NCBI RefSeq assembly: GCF_000204055.1
Contig: NW_006768824.1
Span: 436,366-500,365 of the forward strand
DNA: 64,000 nt
Direction of reading: 5' to 3'
Origin: Melampsora larici-populina 98AG31
Taxonomy: Eukaryota; Basidiomycota; Pucciniomycetes; Pucciniales; Melampsoraceae
The number at the start of each line of letters is the position of its first letter. Positions within the stretch are counted from its first letter, which is position 1. The notes under the pieces were generated by a model. The model had not been told where the DNA came from and searched no databases. It saw only the letters and a program-made list of their open reading frames with translations. Shown one piece after another: positions 1 through 12,611 of the stretch. The translations under genes were made by a program, and so were the position numbers.

Positions 1-230
1 AAATTGCATCCAGATGTTTACACCCAATGATTAGGTGTAAAAGAAATGAAGTGTAAACATCATCTTAGATGGTGTAATCTTGAATTTTACACCTAATTTT
101 TTTTGTGTCAGTGTAGATGAATTGAGTGCAAAACATTGAGTGTAGAGTTCATCTTGCCAGAAGGGAATTTTAGTTCTACACCCGGAATTTTGCACTGGTT
201 AAAGAAGAGGTGTAAATAAATACAGGGTAA
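1..230. repeat. Cluster of GTGTA/TACAC motifs
   Basis: About nine copies of GTGTA or its complement TACAC occur on both strands in 230 bases, often extended to GGTGTAAA or TTTACACC. Spacing is irregular, so this is not a simple tandem repeat. Clusters of short motifs in both orientations are typical of transposon subterminal regions, where transposase binds. That reading is inference; the other end of any such element is not identified. Confidence 0.4.
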
Positions 231-2737
231 AATTCACCTGGCTGGCTGGCTGACTGGCCTTTTGAAATTTACAGACATACACTGTGTCCTTATGACAGTC
301 TCTTGACAACAAGCGCACATGGACTGCTTTTGAGGCACAAAGGCGACTTGTGTGCGCTTGTCTACCGGCAAACACCACACAGACATGTTGATAAATGACT
401 TAAAGGGAATCTGTAGGAATGCTTGGGGGTTGGCATTTCAAGAAGCTGCACAACCATGGTATCACCATTGCACAGCTATTAGATCCTGATGTACCCAGGA
501 TTACTGGTCCTTCACCTCACACCAGCTGGGTATGTTACACTTTCCTACCATTCAAAGAAGAACAGAAGACATCAGAAGATTCTTTACAAGTTCAATGACT
601 TTATTCTCCAAAGCTTTATCTTTGATTCCTCTGTTGATGCACATGGATTTTTTGCCTCTGGGAGTTGGTCTACCCTCACCTGAGATTCCAATAGAATCAT
701 AGAAAGATTGGATGATTGAAACCAATCAAGAAGTTGACAAGCATTCAAATCCAAAGGAGCTAGTAGAAATGGACAACAGCAAACCTCTCTCAAGATCAAA
801 CTGCAGGTTCCTGCTTTTCTCAAAGCCACAACACCACATATGTCTAACCTGACATACATCCTAATGATGCTGTTCCTCTCAATTCACATTTTTCTGCTTT
901 GTTTGAATTTTATCTTTCAGAAAATAATCAGAGGAAGAACCCAGCAGCTCTATCTGACAAGGAGAAGGAGCAGAAGTGTAAGGCAGCTGCAGAGAAGCGC
1001 AAAGCTTCCAAAATGGTTAAGACTGATTCTTCTTGATCTTTCTATACATTTTTTCTGTTGTGTATTTTCTCTCACTTTCTATTTGTTTCCTTTGATGCGT
1101 GTGATATATGCGCATGATATTGTTGTGGCAGGTACTCTCTGTTTAAACAGTAGTCTATTCAAAGTACCAAAACAGTGAGATGATGAGCATTGTGATTGAT
1201 GTGAAGCCTTCTGGAATCCTATTTTGTTGTTCAGCCTCATGCAACAGCAAGGTAACAAACGGCAAGGTTGTTCTCATACTATATCACATCAGAGAAGCCT
1301 TCTCCTTCACCAATATTAATCACAAATTCTCACTTAGTCTGGTCTCACTGCTCTTTTTCATTTCTAATTTTCTCTCTCTCATATCCATTTATCCAATCTT
1401 ACTCATGTCTCTAATCTCTTAATCCAATTCCTCTGTGGCAAGTGGTATACTCTCCAGATTCTTCAGTTTTGACTGTTCTTTTATTCTGATAGGCACAACT
1501 GTTACTTTTCGATCTTATCTTTGAGTGGTCATATTTTTCATGTCATCTTGCTCACAGAGCGTTCCTTCGATGAAGATTTTCTTCATCCAGAACACATGGT
1601 GGATTACAAAGCCCTCTGTCACTGTGATATTACTCACAAGGAACTCATGCTAGTATTGGTCATCATGAAGGCAGTATATATTTCTCGTTAGAATCACAGA
1701 TTGTAAACAAAAATTCCAAAATTCCCTGGCCCATCATCACACAGTCAATTTCAATATGAAGCCGATATGAAGAATTCTGAATTGACTTTTTAAAAATGAG
1801 TGGCATAGACTATGGATAGATGTATGGTTAATTGATATCTTTGAAGGATATGATTGGAGAAAATGATAAAAGAATGAATTGTGAAAGAAAAACCCAAAAC
1901 ATAAACTCTACATTAAGAGCTGAAATTCAAAAAGATGTTACCAGACATATGACTCGAATTCATGGATATAGATATCATACTGAGACCTCTTCACTAGATT
2001 TGTGATATACAGCCACAGGTACTGGAATCTCTGGCATCACAATGTGAGTATCTTGATGAGCTAGATTAGTCCTATATAGACTGCATAAGATCAAAAATAA
2101 AGCACTTTGAAAGGTGAAGAAACATTAGTTTTCTAACAATCACAAACTATAGAATTCACTCTACTTACGTATTTCCCAAGGTTGAGATAACACCACCTAT
2201 GCCCTACAAGGTTGTGAAAAAAGGATTAGAGAAATGACAAAAAAGGAACACTTTCAAAGCAAGATGATCAAATTACAATACGACTGATAAGCCAAAAGCT
2301 AGAATTATAAATAAAATCACCCTTGTGAACCAAGCTTGTCTATGTAGAAGAAAATCAAGAAGAGAGGAAATCAATTACTCAATCATCAATCTTGACTTTC
2401 AAGAAATCACATACCTCACAACTGACTAAGATCAATAATAATAAGATAATTGTGAATTCTAATAAAGTATTTGAAAAGACTCCTTCCTGTTGTTTTTTCA
2501 ATGAAGATTCTAATCCTTCCTGATCATTAAAGCTTCGAGATAATAGGAAAAGGAATGGAACATAAACCTAATAGAGAATCAAACATAGAACATTAGAAAT
2601 TGAGCACTATATAATGTAATTCAGATGGATTTAAAACTTACCAAAAGAACGATACCACATATAAATAGATAAGAATCTGATCCTAATGTAGTATAGTATT
2701 CCAAAAGATCCTAATCAAAAAAAGACTAATTTGTCAT
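231..2737. other. Gene-poor stretch with degenerate coding fragments
   Basis: No intact gene is seen. Short open stretches with amino-acid-like composition occur near 370-490 (ending in a stop) and near 920-1020 (Lys/Ala/Glu-rich). They are interrupted and match no family I recognise. They look like remains of a mobile element. The rest, 1400-2737, is AT-rich with nothing recognisable. Confidence 0.4.
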
Positions 2738-4151
2738 TCAAGGTGAACTTGTGGGATTGCTTTGAAGAAAGAAACTGACAACGTGATGAAGAACCGACCA
2801 GTGTGAAACGAGCTGAGGTATTGTTTGTGTCACGCTACATTTCACTAGGGAGCAGCTAGGTGCCAAATCCCGGTAAATGTCAATGATACCCGTCACCATT
2901 TTTCTGATATGTTGATATTCCATGGTAACTTGATAGAATGAGATGATGATCTGAACTATGTAAGATATAAACATAGATTCAGATGGTGTATCTCATCCCA
3001 CACCGCATCAAATTTGAACGCATAGCTGACCAGCTGGGGCAAAGAGAATGATCACCAAAAACGTATTCATTGCCCATGTCACAGTTTTTGAGAGCACTTG
3101 GCCTCTTTGGTTCTTACGTCGTAGCGCATCCAATGCGCAATGGCAGATACATAGCCACAGAATTACTGAGTGACCGTTGGTTTGATATGGGAATGTTGTT
3201 CAGTGTGTGATTGAGAATTTGAAGAAGATCAAACACACTCACCGCTAGTATACAAGATCAATTCAAGTCAGCTCGCGAGATGATGAGGTAATCTTGATCG
3301 GAGGCTCACCTAGCGCATATAACTGTAAGTGTGAGTTTAATGCCGAGTAAGAAGTTGGGCCATCCTTGGTCCAGTTGCCCAGATTGTACCAATTCTTCAC
3401 AAATGATTTCTGATAATGCAACTGGTTGATAAAAGTATATGTTAGATCCGTTTGCTAAAGGCTAAAAGAAATTGGAAGAAGTAAGCATACTTATACTATA
3501 TAGAAAGTAGCATAATCCACAATGGTTTGCACGATCAAGTTGTAAGAGTCCCACTATCAGAGAAAACAGGTCATTCATCTAAATCGAATTTCAAACATTA
3601 TTCACAGTCACAAGCCACTTACTAGAATTCAATCCTATATGGTACAATCTCTTTGTTTTTGAGCGAACGTAAAGAACATAAATCGATTGAAAGAACATCC
3701 TTGATAGATATTCAGGTCAGATTGTCAATGAAAAACATCAAAGTTTAATTCATTTTAGATATGCAGTTATTTTGATCAGAAAAGAAGGCATTCTCACATC
3801 AAGAATGTTACGGCATACACACGTTGAAGATAACGTGACCAAGATGGTAGAGGATATGGCTTTTGATATCGAGTATGAAAAGTTAAAGTAGGAAAAGTCG
3901 TTATGTAAGATTGCAAGACGTACGAGAAGGAAAGTAGCGAGACAATCCGCTGCCGCCTGATATGGGTTTGCATTTGATGGCAAATGTGTGATGAAGTTGA
4001 TCACTTTATCTTCGATGATTCGAGACATGGTCAGTAGAAGATTATTGATGTTTAACAAAAGAATGTAGTACAAGACAACTGGAAGAAGATGATTGAACAA
4101 CTTCAAGGCCTTTTGATATTCATCATAGGTCGAAGCATTGAACTCACGCAA
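2738..4151 (-). CDS. Possible multi-pass membrane protein, exons unresolved
   Basis: Several open segments on the minus strand have membrane-protein character and are separated by intron-like gaps. The segment at about 4150-3860 has long runs of Leu/Ile/Val with few charges. A segment near 3470-3300 reads as soluble protein with many Tyr, Asn and Trp. One near 3170-3020 has two hydrophobic stretches around a basic loop, and the last, 2974-2738, starts with a hydrophobic helix and ends at a stop. No ATG clearly opens the first segment, so the 5' end is uncertain. I recognise no family. It may be a rust-specific integral membrane protein or a decayed gene. The exon joins were not solved, and the boundaries given are only the outer limits of the open segments. 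Confidence 0.3.
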
Positions 4152-4935
4152 AAGTTATAGGCATAATGAAGATCTTCACTTTCCATCAGATCATCACAAT
4201 TTCAAAGCCTATGCGACTATGGGTTGTCAAAGATCAAATGTTTTTCTCCACAATTACTTCAAAGCTGTTTCAGAATAAATCTTCTTCCTGTTGTTCTCGA
4301 TGATTCTTTTCATATTCGCCATTAATCGATACTCTGCCCGTCTCATCTGGGTTATTTATCCCGATTGGGATCAGAGTTGATCTCATGAAGAGTTGAAGCT
4401 GGGTTCATGGAAGCGATGTCATTCAACTTCAGGCTGCGTCATCAGCCATTTCCGCGCCTTTTGCGCTTTTCCTTTTCGCGCTTTTCCTACCAGATTGAAA
4501 ACCACGGACATGAAAGATGAGAATTCGGTAAAAAGTTTAACTATATATACAATATTAACAAAATGCCAACTGAAGGCTGTGCGAGTGTGTGGTAAAAGGC
4601 GATTAATTAAGCTCAACCAAACAGCGTTGATTAGAGCACAGACATGAAGATCTACAGTTTGACTTTTTTTTTGTTGATTGGTTTGTGGGTTGATTTATAA
4701 ATTTAAAAACAATTAACCAAATCAGATTTTAGTTTTTCTTCAAGTTTTGAAATCCAAAATTAAAAATGAAAACAAGTGTAATACAATCTTTTTTTTTTGA
4801 TACTAAAGATAAATAAAAGAAAGGGAAAAAAAACAACACCCAGAAGATCGATCATGATAAAGAGATCTAAATGTATAATCCTTCAAAACCAAACTTCTTC
4901 ACACAAAAAGCTCAAAAAAACCTACAGAATTTCAA
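4152..4935. other. Intergenic, AT-rich
   Basis: No gene is seen. The 4650-4935 part is strongly AT-rich with A and T runs and fits the 3' flank of the minus-strand gene that ends at 4936. Overlapping short open frames on both strands at 4393-4647 look like chance. Confidence 0.5.
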
Positions 4936-6038
4936 TTATTTTTCAATTTTAATTTTTTTCTTTTGAGACTGATTTGATTTTAAATTTAATGATTTGTCAT
5001 TCATCTTTCGTTTAGAATCCAACTTGGCTTCTCTAAGTTTTGAATCTTCTTCTGATCTTAATGGATATTCATAACTTACTCCATCAGTTTGAGCTCCATA
5101 AGGTATTAAACGAGTTTCAAGTTGAATAGGTTGGATTCGTTTATAATTCAATGGGTTTGTTGTCTCCTTTGGGTTATTTGTGTTGTTCGTCGGTTCGGTT
5201 TCGAGTTTTCTTCGAAAGAAAAGAACTTTGGAAATCGGTTTGGTGGCTGTTTTGACCATAGGTTCGAATTTCCAAAAAAATCATCAAACACACCAACAAA
5301 AAAAGGTTATGGATGGATTCATTCATGATTTCAAAGAATCTTTAAACTTACATTGATAAAGTTGAGATTGATTGGATTGATGGTTTGGAATCAAGATTGA
5401 AAGTCTACTAACTTCTTGACTTTCAGGTTCAAGTTTTGAATTTTTAAACTTTTGGAAATCTTCCATTGAAAGATCTTGAATGAAAACTTCATATGTTAGA
5501 TTACCTAATAAAACGTCTTGAAGTTTGATCGGATCTTTCGATTTATTTGTACTGCTTTTTTGTTGGATCGATTTTAAATCTAATTTTAAATTTTCAAGAT
5601 GTTTTGTTCGTACCTAAATCCATCAATCAAAGAAATCAATCAAATTAATCAATGCCCATTGAAGTCTTTAGAATCAAGAGAAATTTAAGTTGTTTTTTGA
5701 AAGAAATACCATGACTTACACCAGCTGGTAATCTAATGATCCATAAATCATTTTGATCATTTTTAACTTTAGATAAATCTAAACTAGAGACTTTAAATTC
5801 TTGAATCTCATTCAAAACTTTGTATCCTAATGGTGCTCTATATGAACTTTGATGATTTGTCCTTCTTTTTGTTTTTGTTGTCAAAATTTTCATTTTTCAA
5901 AATCAAAATCAAAATCAGTTTATTATATTTGATTGATTTTCCAGATTTAATTTCTTACCTGGTTGGTTTTGGTAATGGTAAAGGTGAAGTTGATCGATTT
6001 GATGAACTTTCTGATGATGATGATGAATCTTGAGTCAT
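4936..6038 (-). CDS. Probable RNA polymerase I subunit RPA34.5-like
   Basis: Four exons on the minus strand. The start ATG at 6038 opens a Ser-rich N-terminus (MTQDSSSSSESSS) followed by a Pro/Lys/Arg patch. The second exon carries the recognisable core: a Tyr-rich lead, a leucine-containing strand, then NDLWIIRLPAGV. This resembles the 'ELWLIRAP' signature of the A34.5/PAF49 family. The last exon ends in a very Lys-rich tail, as in yeast Rpa34 and human PAF49. The predicted protein is about 270 residues, near the yeast size of 233. In that family the subunit pairs with A49 as a TFIIF-like module in nucleolar rRNA transcription. The assignment rests on one short motif plus architecture, so it is moderate. 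The exon 3/4 junction near 5330-5240 is the least certain part. Confidence 0.6.
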
Positions 6039-6443
6039 TTTGATTGGGTTAAAGTTTGGTTGAAGGATAGCATTTTGTCAAAATTTCAAAAACTTTAACC
6101 CACAGTATGGTTTTAAATCGACATTCTCTCAATGAATACCCTTCAAAACACATACATACACTTTTACAAGCTTTCGATGTAGAAACTTGTATGGATTGGT
6201 TTCTATCAAACTAAACAGTTGTAGGTAGCAAAAAACCAGCTTCTCGAACATGAATACAAATACAACTGAGTAACCTCATCATAAATCATGCAAAACAAAC
6301 CCCCTACATTGCCTTATAATCAAATGCTATCACAAATTACAAACAAAAACCTCCGGTCAAACAAGAAAAAGAACAAAACTAAACAAAACCCACTGATGAG
6401 TAGATCATCAAACCCAAAAAAACCCATTCCAAAACCAAACCAT
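6039..6443. other. Intergenic between two minus-strand genes
   Basis: This 405-bp stretch holds the promoter of the gene starting at 6038 and the 3' flank of the gene ending at 6444. It is rich in A/C runs. No motif or RNA gene is evident. Confidence 0.5.
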
Positions 6444-9400
6444 TCAATCTACCCAATCTAATCCAGTCGAATGATTTCCAATCCCAACATTCCAACCACT
6501 CAAAAGATTAATCACATTCCAATCATTTAATTGACTCAGATCTGCCAATCTTACATTCTCACCATCTCTTTCTTGATCATGTACAAAATGTGATCGGATA
6601 TCACCTTCATATCGATCTCTAACCTTAAACAATTCACTGGCTTCTGCTTGTGATTGTTTATGATTAATAGATTCACTTGGGATCGGTAACGTACTAGGTT
6701 CGGGCCATGGTTCTGAAAAGATATCATGTGTCTTTTTAATCAATTCTAAGATTCCTGTGGGTGATTTGGTGGATTGATCGCTCGATCCATGCGCATTGAT
6801 ATTAATAATTTTCATTAATCCTGCTCTGACTAAATGAAGGGGTGGTGCCATCACTGTTGCACTATCTTTATCGTGAATAAAACTATTCAACGCGTAATGT
6901 CTATCGCGTATTGGAGGAGAGCATTCAAAACAACACATCAGCTTGAAGATATTGAACTCCTTGTCGATTTTTTTTGAAATACTCACGTGTTCAAAGCTTG
7001 ACACCATTGCTGCGAGATCGACCAGGTCTGTTTCAGTTCATTCAAAATCTTTGTATCAGACGCGAGATACTCTCCCACATTCTTCACATAAGGTGCATGC
7101 AAAGGCCAAAACCATCTGACGAAAAAAGAAAACAGGTCGAAAGATTAGTCAGAAGACCATTGCGCTTGATCAAAAATCTCTTCTCATCTCTTACAGATGT
7201 ATATGCATCGTTCCAGCAGTCAAGATCGCATAACCAGCAAAAGGATTAGTAAGTCGAGATGCATGGTGACTAAGATTAATCAACATATCCGTCACCGCAT
7301 TCGCTGATCTAAAACATGTATCTGCTGATGTTTTCCACCAATCTGGATTAGGTGGAACGATTTCGACTCCACTCTGATTAGGATGCCATAAGCTTTCACC
7401 GTCAATCGGTCCGTTGCGTGGCTAATGAAGTAGAAAAAAGCGAAGAAAGAGGTTGGTGATCTATTTGGTAAGGTAAGAGAGATAGAGAGCAAAAAAGACG
7501 TGACGCTTCAGGATCCGTTTCATAAAGTACTCACATTGTAGTCCAAAGGAGGCAAGAAAGGTAGGTAGTCGCGGTGTAGGTACAATAAGGAGGTAAAGTA
7601 CAATAAGTGCATCTATCAGAAAAACGTTTGATCCAAATCAAAAACCGTCAATTCCAAGTTCATAGTAAATAGAAAGCAGGTTTCCAAAACGGTCATAGAA
7701 TGTGCATCCTCACCAATCCATAAGCCTTTCCTTGTCCAATCATACAATGTGCCACCAAATTAGACTCAGAGTAACGTAAATGACTTGGCAAATTAAGATC
7801 CCATTCTGATAATTGTTCATCAAGTCTTCCAAAACTTGAATCAAGTAACCAAGGACATCTTCTATCATGATGTCTACCACCTTTTCCAACATAACCAATC
7901 ACTTGATTCCATAATTCAGCTATTCTCATAGTTTGACCAAAGAGATCTGCTTCTTCATTTTCGATTCCAGATCCTAAGACAGATTTTCGAAAGAAAAAAA
8001 AAACAAGAAGTTTGAATCAGTATTTGAACAGATCATCAAAAAAAAGAATAAGCTAACGATGAGAATTAGGTGCCCAAACTGGTAAAGGTTTGGTACTGAA
8101 TCTAGCAGTCGACACTTGTTTTCCAATAATAAATTCATTATCAGGACAAGGAAATCGAGTGGTCAGATCACCATCTCTCAAACTAATCACCGCTGGTCTA
8201 TCTTTCCCATCGCCAAACAATCTTTCAAGTAAGACACAAGCCCAAAACGTTCGACGTTTGATATCAAGATCGATTAGGGTTTGTTCATGTTGAGTTCTTT
8301 GTTGAGTAGTGATCCTTGATCGGGGAGTAAGAGGTGTCGAGATCAAGGGTTCTTCATCATCCAAATGGGCCAAGTTTAACAATTGAGCCATTCTGACAGC
8401 TGTACCGATATGCATCCAACCGGTTTGTTCCTGATACTGTGTACAATGATGTAAACCAAGCATTAGAAGTACTTGAACTCTTGATAATGAAATCACATCA
8501 GGATTAGAACGGATCGAATTCAAGAGTTGAGTAGAATAAAAATGACAGGTTTGTTGGAAATCATGAGCATGTAAAGCTTTTAACGGATCACAAAACCTTT
8601 GAAACGATCGAAGTAGTAGAGGAGATCAGCTAAGAAAAGCGGCTCGAAAAGATCGCCAGGTTCGGTTCATGACATACCTTCCGGCTAGAGTGAGGATACA
8701 AAGTAAGATCTCATGATCAACTGTCTTAGTGTCCAGTTGCCGAATCAGGGTTGGTCGATGGATAAAGGTAAAGAGGCTTTCATCTGAGAAATGAGTGAAA
8801 AAGGCATTGACAGCTAGTCGTTGGATCTCTGGATCTGGTAAACTGTTGATCAGGAAATCAAATTGGTATGTATCAGTCATGATCGATTCACTGGTTCAAA
8901 AGGAGAATCAAATTAGTGAGACTGACTCTAGAGGATTGAGATTTGAAATTGAAGAATTCAAAGTCGAACTTGTAGATGGAGTAGAAAGACAAGTTGAGTT
9001 GGTAGGTGTAAAAGAATTAGATGGCCTAAAAGTTAACCAACAAGATCATCAGTTTTGTAAATAGATAGATGAAGATGACGGTCAATGCAATGATCTGAGA
9101 TGATAACTAACGAGTTTGGTGTTGGTTTAATCAAATCGGGATGACCTGGAAACCGAAATTTAAATCGAACCCAAGATCAGCATATATCAAGGAAATCAGA
9201 ACTCATGATCACTTACCATCATAATCACACTTCAAACTACGAGATGCACAAAAACTACAAATCGGATATTGACCAGAGCATCTGACTTTACGTCGACTAT
9301 AATTTCAAACCAATCAGTAAAAGCTAACCAGCTATAGAAATCTTCAAGCCAATGACTAACCGACAAGTTTCACATGCGATGCTTGCTCTTGCTCCTACTT

Positions 9401-9707
9401 TGACACGTTTGTTAAGTTGATTTGATGGTACTTTGTGGTGATGTGGGTTTGATTTGATTGATGAATGATTTAATTTTGTATTAAGTTTAAGTTTTGATGA
9501 TTTATGATGTTTTTGATGAAGTTCATTGGATTGTTTTAATGGTGGATTTGATAAGGTATTATTAATCTGATGGGTGGTTAATAAATCGGGTGTCGATGTT
9601 GATGTTGATGTGGATGGTAAGATGTTTTGATTGATTTCCAAGTTCATGATGATGCTATTCGATAAACAATTGCTGAGTTTTTTGTTGTAAATGCTTCCTT
9701 CCTTCAT
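6444..9707 (-). CDS. Zn2Cys6 fungal transcription factor (XlnR-like architecture)
   Basis: About eleven exons on the minus strand. The first ATG in frame is at 9707; a TTG codon upstream is not a credible start. A low-complexity N-terminus rich in Ser, Thr, Asn and His is followed at about residues 110-140 by a split zinc cluster. Joining exon 1 (ends 9361) to exon 2 (9296-9217) gives CETC, six residues, C, six residues, C, two residues, C, six residues, C. This is a textbook Zn2Cys6 binuclear cluster with the usual basic residues. A Ser/Thr-rich linker leads to a fungal_trans middle-homology domain (exons from 8890 on), visible in LINSLPDP, a Phe-rich TLIRQL segment, and later GWMHIGTAVRMAQLLNL. 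Such proteins are nuclear regulators, often of carbon or nitrogen catabolism. The target genes cannot be read from the sequence. The family is confident; the downstream exon edges are approximate. Confidence 0.85.
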
Positions 9708-10192
9708 CAGATTCAAATTCTCTTTCTTTGAACCATTCAAGTTATTATCAATTATTCAAACTATATCGCACATCTGATTTCTCTTCAAACTTGTATCATT
9801 CTCTTCATCTTACTGCTGTTTGGTACACCAGCATCAACTCATATAATAAACTGTCACTTACACAGCAGTCAAGCAGACCAGACGCAGCGGGATCCCTGTG
9901 CTGGCTACATATTGAGTGCCTGCAGTGTGGCGGCCTGGGTCTGTCAGAAATTGATCCGCTGTACCGCCTATCTGGGGCCTGCAGGCGGTCCTCGTCTTGA
10001 AATTCAAACCGGCCTGATTCCCGCCCCGTTCCCGGCCTGGGAGCAACGGGGAGACCAGGATTGATGAGCTCGATATAAGGATTGAATGCTTATATCGAGA
10101 CTGGTCAAGTTTTCAAGATCAAAACAATTTTTCACTTTTTGGTTTCACTCAAACTGACGAACCACTCACACTACACCACAGCCATCATCAAC
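9708..10192. promoter_or_regulatory. Shared upstream region of TF and REI1, with GC-rich block
   Basis: The two genes diverge from this 485-bp region, so it must contain both promoters. Positions 9886-10060 are clearly richer in G+C than the surroundings and contain CCTGCAG, GGCGG and CCGGCC words. Either the block is a CpG-rich promoter segment or it is a small insertion. No TATA box can be assigned with confidence. Confidence 0.4.
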
Positions 10193-11723
10193 ATGGAACC
10201 AACTCAAGCTACCACTGCTACCACTCATCCTTACACCTGTTTAGCTTGTTCTTTAGCTTTCACCACTCCTAATGCTCAACGAACTCATTATACAACTGAC
10301 TTACATCGTTACAATGCTAAAAGAAGAATTGTGGGATTAGATCCACTTGACTCGACGAGCTTTGATTCGAAATTACTTAATATTCAACCATCATCTGCTA
10401 CATCAAATCCAATCAAACCAACCGATAACTCTAATCATGATTCACTTCGTTGTGAACCTTGTAATAAGTCTTTTGCCACTCTTGGTGCTCAATCAAGTCA
10501 TCTCGTTAGCAAAAAACACAAGACTTTAGTAGCCAACACCAAAACTCAAAACATCAAACCTACGACCAATGAACCTAAACCAATGCAAACTGAACCTTTA
10601 CCGAATACTTCGTCAAGTCAAGAGCCAGAAAGTCATGATCAAAACCAAGACTCTAACATTGAAAGTTTAATTGCGACTAGATTAAATCGAGCACCTAGGA
10701 TTCCTCAAACCGAATGTCTTTTCTGTGCACGTCGAACAAGTTTCGATAGCATTGAACTTAACCTTGATCATATGCTCAAAGAACACGGTTTCTTTATTCC
10801 CGAAACTCAGTTCTTGACTAATCGATCCGGTCTCTTTGATGCGATTGCTGAAAGGATCAGTGTTTGGAATGTTTGTTTGTATTGTACTGCTGGATTTGGT
10901 GGAACGTTGAGTGGTGAAGATCAATCGAGTGATCGTCAAGAAGAATTGGCTAGACTTGGACTCGAACGTGTACGTAAACACATGTGTGATAAGGTGAATA
11001 ATGTTTCCTTTCAATCATCTGTTTTCTTTACAAAAACTGATCATCTTTTCGAATCGACATAGAACCATTGTAAAATGGCTTGGGATAATCAAGAAGATCG
11101 ATTAGAATACTCTGATTTCTACGATTATCGATCTACCCATGAAGATTCAAAGAAGAAAGCAACTGATGGTGAATGGGAAGATATGTCATCATCAAGTGAG
11201 AATGGAGACCAAGTCGACATGCAAATTGATTCTACCAGCGATGATGAATTACCTCCGACCACCAACTTTGGTGATTCACCATTTGAGATCGTCTTACCTA
11301 ACGGTACCCGTCTAGGTCATCGTACCCTTCGAAACATTTATAAACAAAACTTATTACCTTATGCTATAGGTGGAAGTCAATCTAATCAGAAAGTTAGCAA
11401 TAATATGAAGATGATCACTAGATTAGCTAGACTTTCGCTTATTCCTGCTAATGGTGGAGGTGCCAATAATGATCGTCAACTTATCAAGGCTCGTAATCCC
11501 GGTGAAGCACGTGAAGCTGGTCGTCATATCCGAGAGTTTAGAGACGCTCAACGTCGTGAACATTTCAAGACTCGGGTTGGTTGTACGAGTGGTAACAATC
11601 AAAAACATTGTCAGTTTGAATCACTTTTATTTACCCTTTTTTTACAAGAAGAAAAATAAGACTCTAACATCTCTCCGTGCTTTATCTTTCTTCTTGACAG
11701 ACCGAGATCCACTCTTACAATGA
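10193..11723 (+). CDS. REI1: 60S ribosome biogenesis factor REI1 (C2H2 zinc finger)
   Basis: Three exons, 10193-10993, 11063-11609 and 11701-11723, give 456 residues in one open frame. The N-terminal finger has CLAC...H-x4-DLHRYNAKRR, the HRYN-KRR signature of REI1/ZNF622. A second finger (CEPCNKSF...H-x4-KH) and a third (CLFC...LDHMLKEHGFFIP) follow. Then come a WNVCLYC segment and, after intron 1, the HCKM / EYSDFYDY block. An acidic linker precedes the conserved LPNGTRLGHRTL motif. The last exon supplies the HYRDPLLQ C-terminus that closes the family. REI1 is cytoplasmic. It acts late on pre-60S particles, helping recycle Arx1/Alb1 and Tif6 and placing its C-terminal tail in the nascent exit tunnel. 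Introns of 69 and 91 nt have normal GT-AG ends. An ATG at 10082 lies upstream, but the conserved protein fits the 10193 start. Confidence 0.95.
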
Positions 11724-12611
11724 GAGGAATGCAACGATGGAGGAAACAGACAATACTTGGCAACTACATTTATTATCATTTTTGAGTTAGCAGTCTTCTA
11801 TGTAACCTTGAAGTCCAGCTCTTCGATCTCGCATGCAATTCTGAAATACATAGTCAGATCGAGCGTATGAGAGAAACCATCGGTGCCCGCGCAGTGGTTG
11901 AGCACATCCAGATTCCACATGAGTAAATAGTTTGCCCAGCAGTTAGTCAGCTACGTTTGCCCTATCTCTCTCTCAAGCCTTCTGGAACGTTGAGTGATGT
12001 ACCCTGCATTGTCAGAACTTCAGAACAGTGAGATTGACCTAGCCAAGACATACATGCAAATAGTCGGGTTGAGGCAAAAGGCTTAATTTTCAAGTAAGCC
12101 AGTAAGCCATCTCAGGAGGGAAGACTAGTTGCGGGTCGGTGAATAAGCAAGAGCCATTCGCGGTTGAACTCGTTATATTATGCGTACCCCAATTGGACAT
12201 CATACTCGGTGTTGAAGAAATATGGAATGAGCATCTTTCTCTTGTGAGAACTGAGTGGGAAAATTGGGATGATGGAAATTCGAAACAAAGTCAAACTAAC
12301 AATCCTGTTTTGGCTGACTTGTAAACGGTTTTTGGAGGTTTTGAACGATTTATAAGCTGATTTCCAAACCGTTTCGCTTGGTTTTTGGGGTACTTAAAGG
12401 AGCTCTGACCGTTGATGGGGGCAAACGATGAGCTGAAGGACTTTCTTAATAGATATAAAGCTTGCTTTCTTGGATACGAAATGTCATTGAAATCCCACAC
12501 ATCGAAAAGATTCCACTCTAAAGACCGTATCATAAAATCAGACTCATAAGACCCTTTCAGAGGCTTCTGATATCGATTTTTGTTTGAAGAAAATCTAGTT
12601 TATAAAGATCG
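11724..12611. other. Intergenic between REI1 and the GH5-like gene
   Basis: No gene is supported. Short open frames near 12139-12324 and 12291-12533 overlap on opposite strands and have no family features. A TATA-like word (TATAAAGAT) sits about 10 bases before the ATG at 12612, which is too close to be a confident TATA box. Confidence 0.5.

Noticed and set aside
9708..9740. Longer N-terminus of the Zn2Cys6 factor starting at 9740
   Set aside because: The first codon there is TTG. The first ATG in frame is at 9707, so that start is used.
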